The notes beneath the pieces were generated by a model that worked only from the letters and a program-made list of their open reading frames with translations, was not told the origin of the DNA and made no database searches. Positions 8,647 to 18,122 of a DNA stretch of 64,000 nucleotides are shown here, one piece after another. Position 1 is the stretch's first letter, and every line of letters begins with the position of its first letter. The stretch comes from Thiomicrorhabdus sp033238645 (GTDB lineage: Bacteria > Pseudomonadota > Gammaproteobacteria > Thiomicrospirales > Thiomicrospiraceae). A program made the position numbers and the translations under genes. The stretch spans positions 1-64,000 of the forward strand of contig BQXR01000010.1 of assembly GCA_033238645.1 (NCBI GenBank), written 5' to 3'.

Positions 8647-9861
8647 ATGTCTATTTCACCTAACAACACCAGCGAAAATATCAATCCTTTTCAGTTTGCC
8701 CCTATGCCTCACATCCATTTTGGTTGGGGCATAAGACAAAAGCTACTCGACTCTCTCTCCAAAGATTACACTGGGCATATCGTACTGATTACTGGAAAAA
8801 GTATTTCTGAGCAGGGGCTATTTGGTGAGACACTCCTACAACAGCTAAAAAAAACTGCCTCTAATGTTAAGCATTTCATTGTTTCTGGTGAGCCATCCCC
8901 CATGCTAGTTGATGAGATTGTTCAACAGTGTCATGTTGATAGCCAAGCAGTGATAGGACTAGGCGGAGGCAGTGTTTTAGATGCAGCTAAAGCCGTTGCA
9001 GGATTAATCCCTAGCCAGACTTCCGTAATGGACTATTTAGAAGGGGTTGGTTTAGGCAAACCGTTTCACGTGGAAACCTGCCCTTTTATCGCGATTCCAA
9101 CCACCGCAGGAACGGGCAGTGAAACAACCAAAAATGCAGTCCTTACAGAAATAGGCACTTTCAAAAAGTCATTCCGCGATGAGCAGCTTCTCGCAAAACA
9201 GGCTTGGCTAGACCCAGAACTACTGAAAAGCTGCCCTTTAGAAGTACTTTATGCCACAGGACTAGATGCCTTTACTCAACTACTTGAGTCCTATACAACG
9301 ATTAATGCTAATCCCATCACTGACAGCTTAGCATGGCAAGGAATGACGCTCTTCAATGGTGCTTTTGAGGATATCAATAGTAAAGACCTTGAGCATCAAA
9401 AACGGGGTTATGGCAATTTAATGCTCGCTGCATCACTTTCAGGAACAACCTTAGCAAACGCAGGCCTTGGTGCTGTACATGGTTTAGCAGGCCCCATAGG
9501 GGCTTTCTTTGAGGCACCACATGGTATTGTTTGTGCCAAATTATTAAAACCAATTACCGAGTTAAATATTCAATCACTAAAGAAACAAAACTCATCTAGC
9601 GGGTTGTTAATTTTAGAAAAATACAGGCAAATTAGCTACCTATTTAACCCAAATATAGCTGATTCAGAAGCGCTATCAGCACTAATCCACACATTAGATA
9701 ACCTGACAATAAACTATGCCCCTCAGGGACTCTCACAATATGGCCTGTCACAAAACAATATAGAAAAAGTTATTGCGAACTGCCGAGGTGGAAGCATGCT
9801 TGGCAACCCTGTTACTTTGAGTGATGAACAGCTGATAGGTGCAATTGAATCATCCCTTTAA
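8647..9861 (+). CDS. Iron-containing alcohol dehydrogenase
   Basis: A 404-residue group III NAD(P)-dependent alcohol dehydrogenase. It shows nucleotide-binding GGGSVLDAAKAVAG near residue 107, PTTAGTGSETT, and metal-ligand histidines in HGLAGPIGAFFEAPHG (about residues 278-293). The substrate cannot be read from the sequence; lactaldehyde, butanol and similar substrates occur in the family. It starts 13 bp after rep, so the two genes may be cotranscribed. Confidence 0.93.
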   Translation: MSISPNNTSENINPFQFAPMPHIHFGWGIRQKLLDSLSKDYTGHIVLITGKSISEQGLFGETLLQQLKKTASNVKHFIVSGEPSPMLVDEIVQQCHVDSQAVIGLGGGSVLDAAKAVAGLIPSQTSVMDYLEGVGLGKPFHVETCPFIAIPTTAGTGSETTKNAVLTEIGTFKKSFRDEQLLAKQAWLDPELLKSCPLEVLYATGLDAFTQLLESYTTINANPITDSLAWQGMTLFNGAFEDINSKDLEHQKRGYGNLMLAASLSGTTLANAGLGAVHGLAGPIGAFFEAPHGIVCAKLLKPITELNIQSLKKQNSSSGLLILEKYRQISYLFNPNIADSEALSALIHTLDNLTINYAPQGLSQYGLSQNNIEKVIANCRGGSMLGNPVTLSDEQLIGAIESSL

Positions 9862-10111
9862 CTAGGGGGGTTTCTAAATATGATGAAATCCCAACTATTT
9901 AGGTACTTTTCCCTAGGCACTAAAGGGTAAAAAAGAGTATCATTACTCCAATTACGGCCTTAATATAAAAGAAAATAGGCACTTTTTTATAAAAACAATT
10001 GTATTTAATGCATCATTCAATGGATAAATCAGTCGTTTATTATAAATAGATAACAATCCTTTTGAACGCAAACACAACCCTTTTACTATCGCATTCAATC
10101 AAGAGCAACTT

Positions 10112-11038
10112 ATGAAAAACCTTAAAATCATCTTAGCAACAAGCATCGTACTTATTGCTACCTTCCTTGCACCATCAATCCATGCAGAAAACCTTAGCCA
10201 AAATTTGACTCATGCAATGGAAAGTATAGTGAGTAAAGATTATGAGATTGTCACGACTTACTATAAAGATTTAGACCAAGATGGTGTTAAAGATCAGTTT
10301 GATCACTGTCCAAACAGTTTTTATGGTACCGAAGTTGATCAGTTAGGCTGTGAACTTGATAGTGATAGTGACGGAGTTGTTGATCGATTTGATAAGTGCA
10401 CAAGCACACCATATGGTGCAGTGGTTAACACTTTTGGTTGCCAGAACGATGAAGATGGTGATGGTGTATATGATAGCCAAGACTCTTGCCCAGGTACACC
10501 AAAGGGTGCGCGTGTTGACTTCAGAGGTTGTGCAATAGTTGAAGTCGATATTGATCAAGACCAAATTGATGATTCGGTTGATGAGTGTACAGATACGCCT
10601 TTCAGAACCAAAGTCAATGGCCTCGGATGTGCACCTGTTGAAAGAATTCTGACTAACATTGTTTTTGATTCCTATGCTCATGACGTCCGAGAAGACCAGG
10701 CCAGTATTCTAAGACAGGATGCGGCTCATTTAAGTGACTTAAATGATAATGAAGTAATCTTAATTACAGGCCACACTGATTACCAAGGCATGGAACCAAT
10801 AAACTTGCGCCTCTCTTGGCGCCGTGCGAACAGTGCTAAACAATTCCTCATTAAAGAGCTTGGCCACAGCGAAGACCGTGTATATATTATGGGTAAGGGT
10901 GAAATGGAACCGATTGCTGACAACGAAACTGAAGATGGTCGTCAGAAGAACCGTCGAATTGAGCTTAAAGTGATTACTGATGAAGCACTGCCTATCGATG
11001 CACAACTTAATATCCCTGAAGAGATGCTAAAGCGATAG
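10112..11038 (+). CDS. OmpA-family protein with thrombospondin type 3-like calcium repeats
   Basis: A 308-residue envelope protein. It has a signal peptide (about residues 1-25, ending SIHAEN), then about four TSP3-type repeats (DLDQDGVKDQFDHCP, DSDSDGVVDRFDKC, DEDGDGVYDSQDSCP, DIDQDQIDDSVDEC) at about residues 52-165, which are likely Ca2+-binding. A C-terminal OmpA domain has the peptidoglycan-binding pattern (GHTDYQG, LRLSWRRANS, GKGEMEP, NRRIEL). It lies 85 bp upstream of lapG in the same direction, suggesting a cell-wall-anchored part of the Lap adhesion machinery, but this is inference. Confidence 0.9.
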   Translation: MKNLKIILATSIVLIATFLAPSIHAENLSQNLTHAMESIVSKDYEIVTTYYKDLDQDGVKDQFDHCPNSFYGTEVDQLGCELDSDSDGVVDRFDKCTSTPYGAVVNTFGCQNDEDGDGVYDSQDSCPGTPKGARVDFRGCAIVEVDIDQDQIDDSVDECTDTPFRTKVNGLGCAPVERILTNIVFDSYAHDVREDQASILRQDAAHLSDLNDNEVILITGHTDYQGMEPINLRLSWRRANSAKQFLIKELGHSEDRVYIMGKGEMEPIADNETEDGRQKNRRIELKVITDEALPIDAQLNIPEEMLKR

Positions 11039-11123
11039 AAAAGAATACCATCAAAATAATGGCTAAGCTCAAATTTAACGGTTTAGCATTGCCTTTATAT
11101 TTAACCCTATATAAACTGTTGCC

Positions 11124-11786
11124 ATGAATAAACAGTTTGGGTTAAATACTTTTGTTTTCTGCTTAATAACAGCGCTGGGCATTGCTTGGGTTACCGCTGG
11201 AGAAGCACCTCGTATGATCTCTGCACAAGAGATTCAATCTGCCATAAACACCTACGGCCCCCCTGCTGGAAAACGACTTCAAGCTTGGCAGAAATTAGTT
11301 GACGAAAACATTAACCTTCCTGAAGAGGAAAAACTCACCAACGTAAATAAGTTCTTTAATAAAGTTCGATTTATTTCTGACATACTGCACTGGAATAAAA
11401 AAGACTACTGGGCAACCCCTGTTGAGCTACTTTCAACCAATGGTGGAGACTGTGAAGACTATACTATTGCCAAATATTTCACGCTTAAAGCGCTCGGTGT
11501 TTCAGAAAAGAAACTCTACCTTACCTATGTAAAAGCCATTCGTCTTAACCAGGCACACATGGTACTCACCTATTTTAAAACACCAAAATCAATTCCTGTT
11601 GTTTTAGACAATATCAATCCACGAATACTCAAAGCAACTAAACGTAGAGACCTTGTACCTATATACAGCTTTAATGGTGATGGACTCTGGTTAGCTCGGC
11701 AACGAGGCAAAGGAAGGTCTGTTTCTGGTGGAACCAAAAAACTAAAAGCATGGAACAACCTACTTCAACGTCTTGATACCAATTAA
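11124..11786 (+). CDS. lapG: Periplasmic cysteine protease LapG (transglutaminase-like)
   Basis: LapG cleaves the retention domain of a LapA-type surface adhesin and so releases biofilm cells. This 220-residue protein has an N-terminal hydrophobic export segment and the BTLCP catalytic set: Cys in NGGDCEDYTIAKY (about residue 110), His in AHMVLTY, and Asp in VVLDNI. The LapD homologue starts 88 bp downstream, the usual partner that sequesters LapG when c-di-GMP is high. A poly-C motif variant at 11258 codes the PPAG segment. Confidence 0.93.
   Translation: MNKQFGLNTFVFCLITALGIAWVTAGEAPRMISAQEIQSAINTYGPPAGKRLQAWQKLVDENINLPEEEKLTNVNKFFNKVRFISDILHWNKKDYWATPVELLSTNGGDCEDYTIAKYFTLKALGVSEKKLYLTYVKAIRLNQAHMVLTYFKTPKSIPVVLDNINPRILKATKRRDLVPIYSFNGDGLWLARQRGKGRSVSGGTKKLKAWNNLLQRLDTN
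11258..11272 (+). repeat. Poly-C polar motif copy (variant) in lapG
   Basis: CCCCCCTGCTGGAAA, sense within lapG, coding PPAGK. The core is intact and the tail diverged. Confidence 0.55.
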
Positions 11787-11873
11787 TATGCTAAACATGT
11801 TTTTTACTCAATACATTTTTTCGAATACACTACTAACCACTGCTATCCGCACTTGTTACAAAGGACTTAGATT

Positions 11874-13820
11874 ATGAGCTTGAATAAACAGATGATTATT
11901 TTCATAGCATCACTGCTATGCATCTTGCTAATCGGAACCTTTGGCCTAAATCTAAATAACACTAAAAACTTCCTACAACAACAACTTAGCTCTCACGCGC
12001 AGGATACAGCGACCTCTCTAGGTCTTTCATTGAGTTCAATAGAAGATCCAGAAGACATCTCTAGTATGGAAACGATGATTAATGCGGTGTTTGATAGAGG
12101 TTATTATGCAACGATTGAACTGATTGATATTGAAGGTGAAACAATTTATCGCAAAGATAATACGAGTGAAATGGAGGAAGTTCCCAGCCTATTTATTAAT
12201 ACAATTAAACTCTCTGCCCCCCCTGCTCAAGCCCTTGTACAATCTGGCTGGATGCCAATTGGCACGCTCACAGTTACAAGCCATACTGGCTATGCTTATA
12301 TCGAACTTTGGAAGTCCGCAATCAATATATTTTTATGGTTCTCAATTGCTGCTTTTGCTGCAATTATGATCATTATCTTCACGCTAAAAATCATTCTTAA
12401 ACCTTTGAAAAAAATGGAAGCACAAGCGCAGGCTATTGTTAAAAAAGAGTATCTACTTCAGGAAGATCTACCTGCAACCATTGAGTTCCGCGAAGTTGTG
12501 TCGGCCATGAATGCGATGGTGACCAAACTTAAAACCGTTTTTGAGCGAGACGCAAATACGGCTGAAAAATTACAGAAAATGGCCTTCCAAGACTCAGTCA
12601 CCGAACTGAGTAACCGAACTCACTTTGAAATGATTATTGACTCATTACTTGATCCAAATAATGAGTCAGTACCAGGAACGATCCTTTTAATTCGGGTTCA
12701 AGAGTTAAAAGAGCTTAATGATAAATTTGGTTATCTTTCAGGTGATAAGCTTATGAAGTTACTTGCTGACAGCATGCTGGACAACCTTAATCATGGCGAT
12801 AGTATCTTTGCACGATTAAACGGAACAGAGTTAGTTGCGGTATTACCAGGAACCCCCCCTGCTCAAATCAAACCACAGGCAGAAGCAATTACCCATAACA
12901 TGGCTAATGTACTGAAAAGCATCTCTGCAGAAGGGGCGTCTACCTCTATCTCTATTGCCTATATGCACTATGAACCTGGGCAGAGAAGAGGCCCACTATT
13001 GGCAAGTTTAGATTTTGCAATTGAACAGGCTAATCAGCAAGGCAAAAATAGTGCCTACTACTACAAACAAACAGACGAAAATAATAATGAAACACAATCG
13101 TGGGAGAAGATGCTTACTGATGCTATCGATAATAAGCGCTTTGTACTTTTCCAACAGAGTGCTTACGATCATTCTAGAATGATACATGATCAAGAGATCT
13201 TAATTCGTATGCACGACCTAGATGGTAGCGTGAAGTCCGCAGGCTACTTTATGCCAGCTGTTGAACAGTTGAACAAGGTGGCTGAGATTGACCAACTAGT
13301 TATTGAGCTTGCTATTCAGTATCTAAAAACACAACCTGACAATCATCTACTGGCCATCAACCTCTCTAAGTCGATTATTGATAATGGTCAATTTAAAACT
13401 TGGTTATTTAAAGCTATTTCTGCACTTGGACCTCTTGCGAAGAACTTATCTTTTGAAATGCCTGAACGCCTTATATTTGAAGAAAAGGTTTCTGCTTGGC
13501 CACTAATAAATGAATTAAAAGCACAAGGGGTTAGGTTTGGTATTGACCACTTTGGTAGTCGATTAACTAATATGAGGTATCTACAAGACTTACGTCCAGA
13601 TTACGTTAAGCTTGACGCCTCTTTCAGTAAAGTCATTGAAAATAATGAACAAACTAGAGACTATGTATCAAGCTTGTGCGAGTTAACCGATAGTTTAGAT
13701 ATCAAAGTGATTGCAATGGCCGTTGAAAATGAAGAACAGCAAAAAGCCTTCACTGATCTTGGTGTTGATTATTTCCAAGGCTATTTCTACGGGGCGCCAA
13801 GCCCAATTAATCAAACTTAA
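11874..13820 (+). CDS. lapD: LapD-like inner-membrane c-di-GMP receptor (degenerate GGDEF-EAL)
   Basis: Receptor coupling cytoplasmic c-di-GMP to periplasmic LapG (648 residues). TM1 is at about residues 7-25. The periplasmic LapD/MoxY domain includes the loop SGWMPIGTLTV, where the Trp corresponds to the LapG-contacting Trp of Pseudomonas LapD. TM2 is at about residues 152-172, then a HAMP/S-helix. The GGDEF-like domain has its active site replaced by LNGTE, and the EAL-like domain has EILIRM and GIDHFGS, so it is probably non-catalytic, as expected for a receptor. Two exact poly-C motif copies (12217, 12853) both code PPAQ. Confidence 0.94.
   Translation: MSLNKQMIIFIASLLCILLIGTFGLNLNNTKNFLQQQLSSHAQDTATSLGLSLSSIEDPEDISSMETMINAVFDRGYYATIELIDIEGETIYRKDNTSEMEEVPSLFINTIKLSAPPAQALVQSGWMPIGTLTVTSHTGYAYIELWKSAINIFLWFSIAAFAAIMIIIFTLKIILKPLKKMEAQAQAIVKKEYLLQEDLPATIEFREVVSAMNAMVTKLKTVFERDANTAEKLQKMAFQDSVTELSNRTHFEMIIDSLLDPNNESVPGTILLIRVQELKELNDKFGYLSGDKLMKLLADSMLDNLNHGDSIFARLNGTELVAVLPGTPPAQIKPQAEAITHNMANVLKSISAEGASTSISIAYMHYEPGQRRGPLLASLDFAIEQANQQGKNSAYYYKQTDENNNETQSWEKMLTDAIDNKRFVLFQQSAYDHSRMIHDQEILIRMHDLDGSVKSAGYFMPAVEQLNKVAEIDQLVIELAIQYLKTQPDNHLLAINLSKSIIDNGQFKTWLFKAISALGPLAKNLSFEMPERLIFEEKVSAWPLINELKAQGVRFGIDHFGSRLTNMRYLQDLRPDYVKLDASFSKVIENNEQTRDYVSSLCELTDSLDIKVIAMAVENEEQQKAFTDLGVDYFQGYFYGAPSPINQT
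12217..12230 (+). repeat. Poly-C polar motif copy in lapD (first)
   Basis: Seven C followed by TGCTCAA, sense, coding APPAQ. The C-run, TGCT and CAA match the consensus. Confidence 0.7.
12853..12869 (+). repeat. Poly-C polar motif copy in lapD (second)
   Basis: Seven C followed by TGCTCAAATC, sense, coding TPPAQ. This is the second copy within 640 bp in the same reading frame register. Confidence 0.7.
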
Positions 13821-13977
13821 CAGCATACAACTTCGCTTCGGATATGATTAGACAAGCATTTAAAATACCCTAGAATACGCAGGGTATGCTAACATTTCAC
13901 ATGCTAGTTACCATACACTTGAAAATCATGTCCAATATTACAAAAAATGACGAACCACAAGGCCTCTCAAAACAGAT

Positions 13978-16206
13978 ATGGAAAATAACAATCCAAGCAA
14001 TAACGTTGAGCCAGCCGTGCAAGCCCCCAATACAGAATCAGAGAAAAACACCGATCCTGTTACTGAAACAAAGCATGACTCTACCTTTGACCTTCATAGC
14101 CCTCTACTAGACTGTTTAGTCATCTATACCAAATTAAATAGAACACCTTTTTCAAAAGAGTCTCTGATTGCGGGACTTCCAATAGACAAAGACATCATTT
14201 CGCCTGAAATATTTATACGTGCTGCTGACCGAGCAAGTCTTGTTGCTAGCTTTAAAGAACGTTCACTAGAGAACATTTCAAACCTTGTTCTACCTTGTAT
14301 TCTGACTCTTAAAAATAATCAAGCATGTATCCTAGAAAAAATTGATATCGAAGCTGGTAACGCGCGTATTATCATGCCTGAAGCTCCTGAGGGTACTGTA
14401 GAGGTTGACCTTTCAAAACTAAGTGATGACTACACAGGCTTTACCATTTATTTAACCTCAAAAATCCATCATGACCAAAAATCTGAAGACTTAATGGGAT
14501 TTGAAAAAGGTCATTGGTTTTGGAGTACGCTTTGGTCATCAAAAGCAATCTATAGAGATGTATTAATTGCCTCCGTTGTGATTAATTTATTTATCTTGGC
14601 CAACCCTCTATTTGTCATGAATGTTTATGATCGTATTGTTCCCAATAATGCTGTTGAATCTTTATGGGTTCTCGCAATTGGTGTCAGTGTCGTTTATATG
14701 TTCGATATTATTTTAAAATACTTACGATCCTATTTTCTTGAGGTTGCAGGAAAGAAAAGTGATGTCATTATGTCTGCAAAAATTTTTGAACAGACTCTAG
14801 GTCTAACAATGGCGAATAGGGAGGGTTCAATAGGCTCGGTTGCTAACACTCTGAGAGAATTTGACAGTATCCGAAGCTTTTTTACCTCGGGAACCATTGC
14901 CTCAATCGTCGATCTTCCATTTACAATTATATTTTTGCTTGTCATATTCTATGTTGCAGGAAACATTGTATTAGTCCCAATCGCTATTATCATAATCATT
15001 CTACTTTATAGCATCCTATTAAAAGGCCCTATAGAACGTAGCATTGAAACAACCTACGAGGCAAATAGCCGGAAAAATACTGTTCTAATTGAGACCCTAA
15101 CTGCAATAGAAACAATTAAAGCATTAGGTGTTGAAGCTAGATCACAGTGGAAATGGGAACAAGCTATTGGAGAAATTGCTAGAGCAAGTATCCGATCTAA
15201 AATGTTACAAAGCTCTATCGGTCGAATGACTGGATTTATGCAACAGATGAGCACCGTTGTGATTGTTCTAACAGGGGTCTACTTTATCCAAGAGGGTGAC
15301 TTGACCATGGGGGGGTTGATTGCCACTGTAATGCTGAGCCAGCGTGCAATCGGCCCTATGGGACAACTTGCTAACTTGACATCAAGCTACTCACAAACTA
15401 AAACAGCCCTTGATTCACTAAATGCCTTAATGGAAAAAGAGATAGAGCGCCCTTCTGAGACCAGATTTATTCAGCATCCAAGATTTGAAGGCCGTATTGA
15501 GTTTAATAATGTTAGCTTCACCTACCCTGGTGAGACCAAACAAGCTTTAAATAGAGTAAGCTTTGTTATTACTCCTGGTGAAAAAGTTGGCATTATCGGA
15601 CGAATAGGTTCTGGTAAGACCACTATTGAAAAACTGATACTTGGATTTTACAAGGTAGATGAAGGATCAATATTAATCGATGGAATTGATATTACTCAAC
15701 TTGATCCTGCTGAATTAAGACGCAATGTAAATTATGTTCCTCAAGACGTAACCCTTTTCAGTGGAGATGTTCGAGACAATATTTCATATAAAGCGCCATA
15801 CATTGAAGATGCAGCAATACTTAATGCTGCTCGTCTTGCTGGTGTAGATGATTTTATAAAGCATCACCCTTCAGGTTATAGTCTTAAAATCAATGAAGGC
15901 GGTACATCATTATCAGGTGGTCAGCGTCAAAGCATAGCCGTTGCCCGAGCACTACTACTGGAGTCACCAATATACTTATTTGATGAACCTACCAATGCGA
16001 TGGATGCCAAAACTGAGCAGTTGATGATTGATCGCCTAAAGCATGGTACGTTAAAAAGTACAACACTACTTGTAACGCATAAAATGAGCCTTCTACAACT
16101 TACTGAACGTCTAATGGTTATGGATAGCGGTAAAGTAATTGCAGATGGACCCAAAGAAACTGTATTAGAAGCCTTGAAAACCGGCAAAATAAGTAAGAAA
16201 AAATAA
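13978..16206 (+). CDS. lapB: Type I secretion ABC transporter LapB with N-terminal C39-like domain
   Basis: Inner-membrane ATPase exporting a large RTX adhesin (742 residues). After a polar 40-residue leader comes a C39-peptidase-like domain (LLDCLVIYTKLNRTPFSKE) that looks like the non-proteolytic form used by LapB. The transmembrane region is at about residues 195-470. The ABC domain has Walker A GRIGSGKTT (about residue 540), signature LSGGQRQ and Walker B IYLFDEPT. The frame is closed upstream by a TGA, so the ATG at 13978 is the first usable start; I see no good Shine-Dalgarno. LapC starts 3 bp after the stop. Confidence 0.94.
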   Translation: MENNNPSNNVEPAVQAPNTESEKNTDPVTETKHDSTFDLHSPLLDCLVIYTKLNRTPFSKESLIAGLPIDKDIISPEIFIRAADRASLVASFKERSLENISNLVLPCILTLKNNQACILEKIDIEAGNARIIMPEAPEGTVEVDLSKLSDDYTGFTIYLTSKIHHDQKSEDLMGFEKGHWFWSTLWSSKAIYRDVLIASVVINLFILANPLFVMNVYDRIVPNNAVESLWVLAIGVSVVYMFDIILKYLRSYFLEVAGKKSDVIMSAKIFEQTLGLTMANREGSIGSVANTLREFDSIRSFFTSGTIASIVDLPFTIIFLLVIFYVAGNIVLVPIAIIIIILLYSILLKGPIERSIETTYEANSRKNTVLIETLTAIETIKALGVEARSQWKWEQAIGEIARASIRSKMLQSSIGRMTGFMQQMSTVVIVLTGVYFIQEGDLTMGGLIATVMLSQRAIGPMGQLANLTSSYSQTKTALDSLNALMEKEIERPSETRFIQHPRFEGRIEFNNVSFTYPGETKQALNRVSFVITPGEKVGIIGRIGSGKTTIEKLILGFYKVDEGSILIDGIDITQLDPAELRRNVNYVPQDVTLFSGDVRDNISYKAPYIEDAAILNAARLAGVDDFIKHHPSGYSLKINEGGTSLSGGQRQSIAVARALLLESPIYLFDEPTNAMDAKTEQLMIDRLKHGTLKSTTLLVTHKMSLLQLTERLMVMDSGKVIADGPKETVLEALKTGKISKKK

Positions 16207-16209
16207 CTT

Positions 16210-17997
16210 ATGACTAGTGAACACAAAAATAAAGATCAAGCCAAAAGCCCTACTATAGACAAGCCAAAAGAGTCTATTCATACCGAGGGTAATCCGCCAT
16301 CTAATCAGCAATTTTCGGAGCCATTACAGAAGCTTAAAGATTCAATGAGTTTTGATCGTGATGTACAACCTATCACTGAAATTATGCCAGTACCTGAGGA
16401 ACCATCAATTGCAAGCCCTCAGATGCCCGATGAAGATGCTCCTGAAAAAGTGGATAGTAAAATAATTAAGCTATTTTCAGCTATTAAACAATCATGCTCT
16501 TTAGAGCTTCCCGTTATCATTCAAGAGCCAGTGGAAGCACCTATCGGACCAGCTTCTCACAAGATAAGCCAGACATCTCAAGATACTGAAGAGGATAAAG
16601 CAGCTAAAAATACAGCTTCCGTTGAGGAGCCACAACCAGTAGAAGCTAAGCAAGCACCCGAAAAAACTCGCAAAGAACTGATTGAAGAGAGAGATATTGA
16701 ATTTATGTCTAGCCTAAGTCAGGCTGCACTTGAAAAACCAACTGCACGTTCTCAGTGGGTTGTTTGGATCATTTTGTTAATTATCATTTGGCTAATAACA
16801 TGGGCTAATTATGCTGAGTTAGACAAAATCATTCGTGGTGAAGGTAAGGTAGTTCCTTCTACAAAAATCCAAGTAATACAGAACCTTGAGGGGGGTATTG
16901 TAGAAGAGATATTTATCCACGCTGGGGATAGTGTTAAAAAAGGTCAGACTATAATCAAGTTAGACAATACACAGTTCTCAAGTTCATTTGATGAAAGTGA
17001 AATTAAAGAAGCACAGTTAAATGCTCAGGTACAGCGCCTAAAAGCAGAGGCATTTAAACAACCCTTCAAAGTAAAAAAAGCTTCTCCGGATAAGAGGGTA
17101 CAAGCACTTTATGATAGAGAATATGCACTATATCAAGCTAGAAGAAAACAACACAAAACAAATGATAAAATCATTGTTGAACAAATTGAACAGAAAAAAC
17201 TTGAACTTAATGATGCCACTAGCCAGACCCAGCAACTTTCTCGCTCTCTTGAGTTACTAAGAGAAGAAGTCAACTTAATGCAACCACTAGTTAGACAAGG
17301 TATTGCATCTCAGGTAGATTTATTAAAGCTTAAACGTGAAGAAAATGACGCTTATTCGAAACTAAAATCAGTACAGTACTCGATTCCAAAAATTAAGTCT
17401 GTCATTACAGAGTATCGTGCTAAGCGAATCGAATTTAAAGAAGTCTTTCAAAATGAAGCTCATGAAGAACTCAATCAAGTACTTGCCGAGATTAGCCAGT
17501 TAGAAAAGACTAAAATGGCACTTGCTGATAGAGTTAAACGTACAGATATAAAATCACCCGTTAATGGTATAGTTAAACAGATATTTGTTAGCACCATTGG
17601 TGGTGTTGTCCAACCTGGTAGTGATATTGTGGAGATTGTTCCAGATGATGATACCCTTGTATTGGAAACTAAGATATTACCTGCCGACATTGGATTTATC
17701 TATAAAGGCCTTACTGCAAAAGTTAAGTTCACAGCCTATGATTTTGCCATTTATGGTGGTTTAGATGGTACGGTTACTCAGTTGTCAGCGGATACTATCA
17801 CTGATGAGGAAGGCAATAGTTTCTATATTGCTAGAATAAAAACGGAAAGAAACCACTTAGGATCTCCAAGGGCTCCTTTGTACCTACTTCCGGGAATGAC
17901 TGCAAGCGTTGATGTTATCGTTGGCAAGCACACGCTCCTTAATTATCTGCTCAAGCCGATTATTAAAGCAAGAGATTTGGCTCTAAGAGAATCTTAG
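16210..17997 (+). CDS. lapC: HlyD-family membrane fusion protein LapC with long N-terminal extension
   Basis: Periplasmic adaptor linking LapB to a TolC-type channel. Residues 1 to about 180 form a polar, Pro/Glu/Lys-rich, probably disordered cytoplasmic extension. One membrane span (WVVWIILLIIIWLITW) follows, then the HlyD region: GEGKVVPSTKIQVIQNLEGG, biotinyl-like half motifs (IFIHAGDSVKKGQTI, KSPVNGIVKQIFV), a long coiled coil, and a C-terminal barrel ending LPGMTASVDVIVGKHTLL. At 595 residues it is about 130-150 longer than typical family members. It starts 3 bp after lapB. Confidence 0.94.
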   Translation: MTSEHKNKDQAKSPTIDKPKESIHTEGNPPSNQQFSEPLQKLKDSMSFDRDVQPITEIMPVPEEPSIASPQMPDEDAPEKVDSKIIKLFSAIKQSCSLELPVIIQEPVEAPIGPASHKISQTSQDTEEDKAAKNTASVEEPQPVEAKQAPEKTRKELIEERDIEFMSSLSQAALEKPTARSQWVVWIILLIIIWLITWANYAELDKIIRGEGKVVPSTKIQVIQNLEGGIVEEIFIHAGDSVKKGQTIIKLDNTQFSSSFDESEIKEAQLNAQVQRLKAEAFKQPFKVKKASPDKRVQALYDREYALYQARRKQHKTNDKIIVEQIEQKKLELNDATSQTQQLSRSLELLREEVNLMQPLVRQGIASQVDLLKLKREENDAYSKLKSVQYSIPKIKSVITEYRAKRIEFKEVFQNEAHEELNQVLAEISQLEKTKMALADRVKRTDIKSPVNGIVKQIFVSTIGGVVQPGSDIVEIVPDDDTLVLETKILPADIGFIYKGLTAKVKFTAYDFAIYGGLDGTVTQLSADTITDEEGNSFYIARIKTERNHLGSPRAPLYLLPGMTASVDVIVGKHTLLNYLLKPIIKARDLALRES

Positions 17998-18009
17998 AGG
18001 AACTTTATA

Positions 18010-18044
18010 CGTAATTTTATACAGGATTTTGTATAATGACCGAT
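18010..18044 (+). promoter_or_regulatory. Possible promoter for the luxR-type gene
   Basis: A perfect TATAAT lies at 18032-18037 in the A/T-rich 125-bp gap between lapC and the regulator gene. No convincing -35 element is spaced correctly, so this is weak. If it is used, the start would fall near 18044 and the 28-codon frame beginning at 18036 would not be translated. Confidence 0.3.
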
Positions 18045-18122
18045 ACAATCAAATATGCGGTAAATTTAGGCTCAAAAGTAACTATAAAGCTAGGCTATTA
18101 TATTGATGGGACGGATCAATAA

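Noticed and set aside
9866..9871. Other runs of six or more C/G: 9866, 15309, 16889, 21364, 22079, 25621, 33728, 38539, 41197, 60972
   Set aside because: They lack TGCT or the CAAAAT tail after the C-run. Some (TCTTGA, TGCCGAATT, TTCTAGAA) may be diverged copies, but I could not separate these from chance or Gly/Pro codons, so they were not counted.
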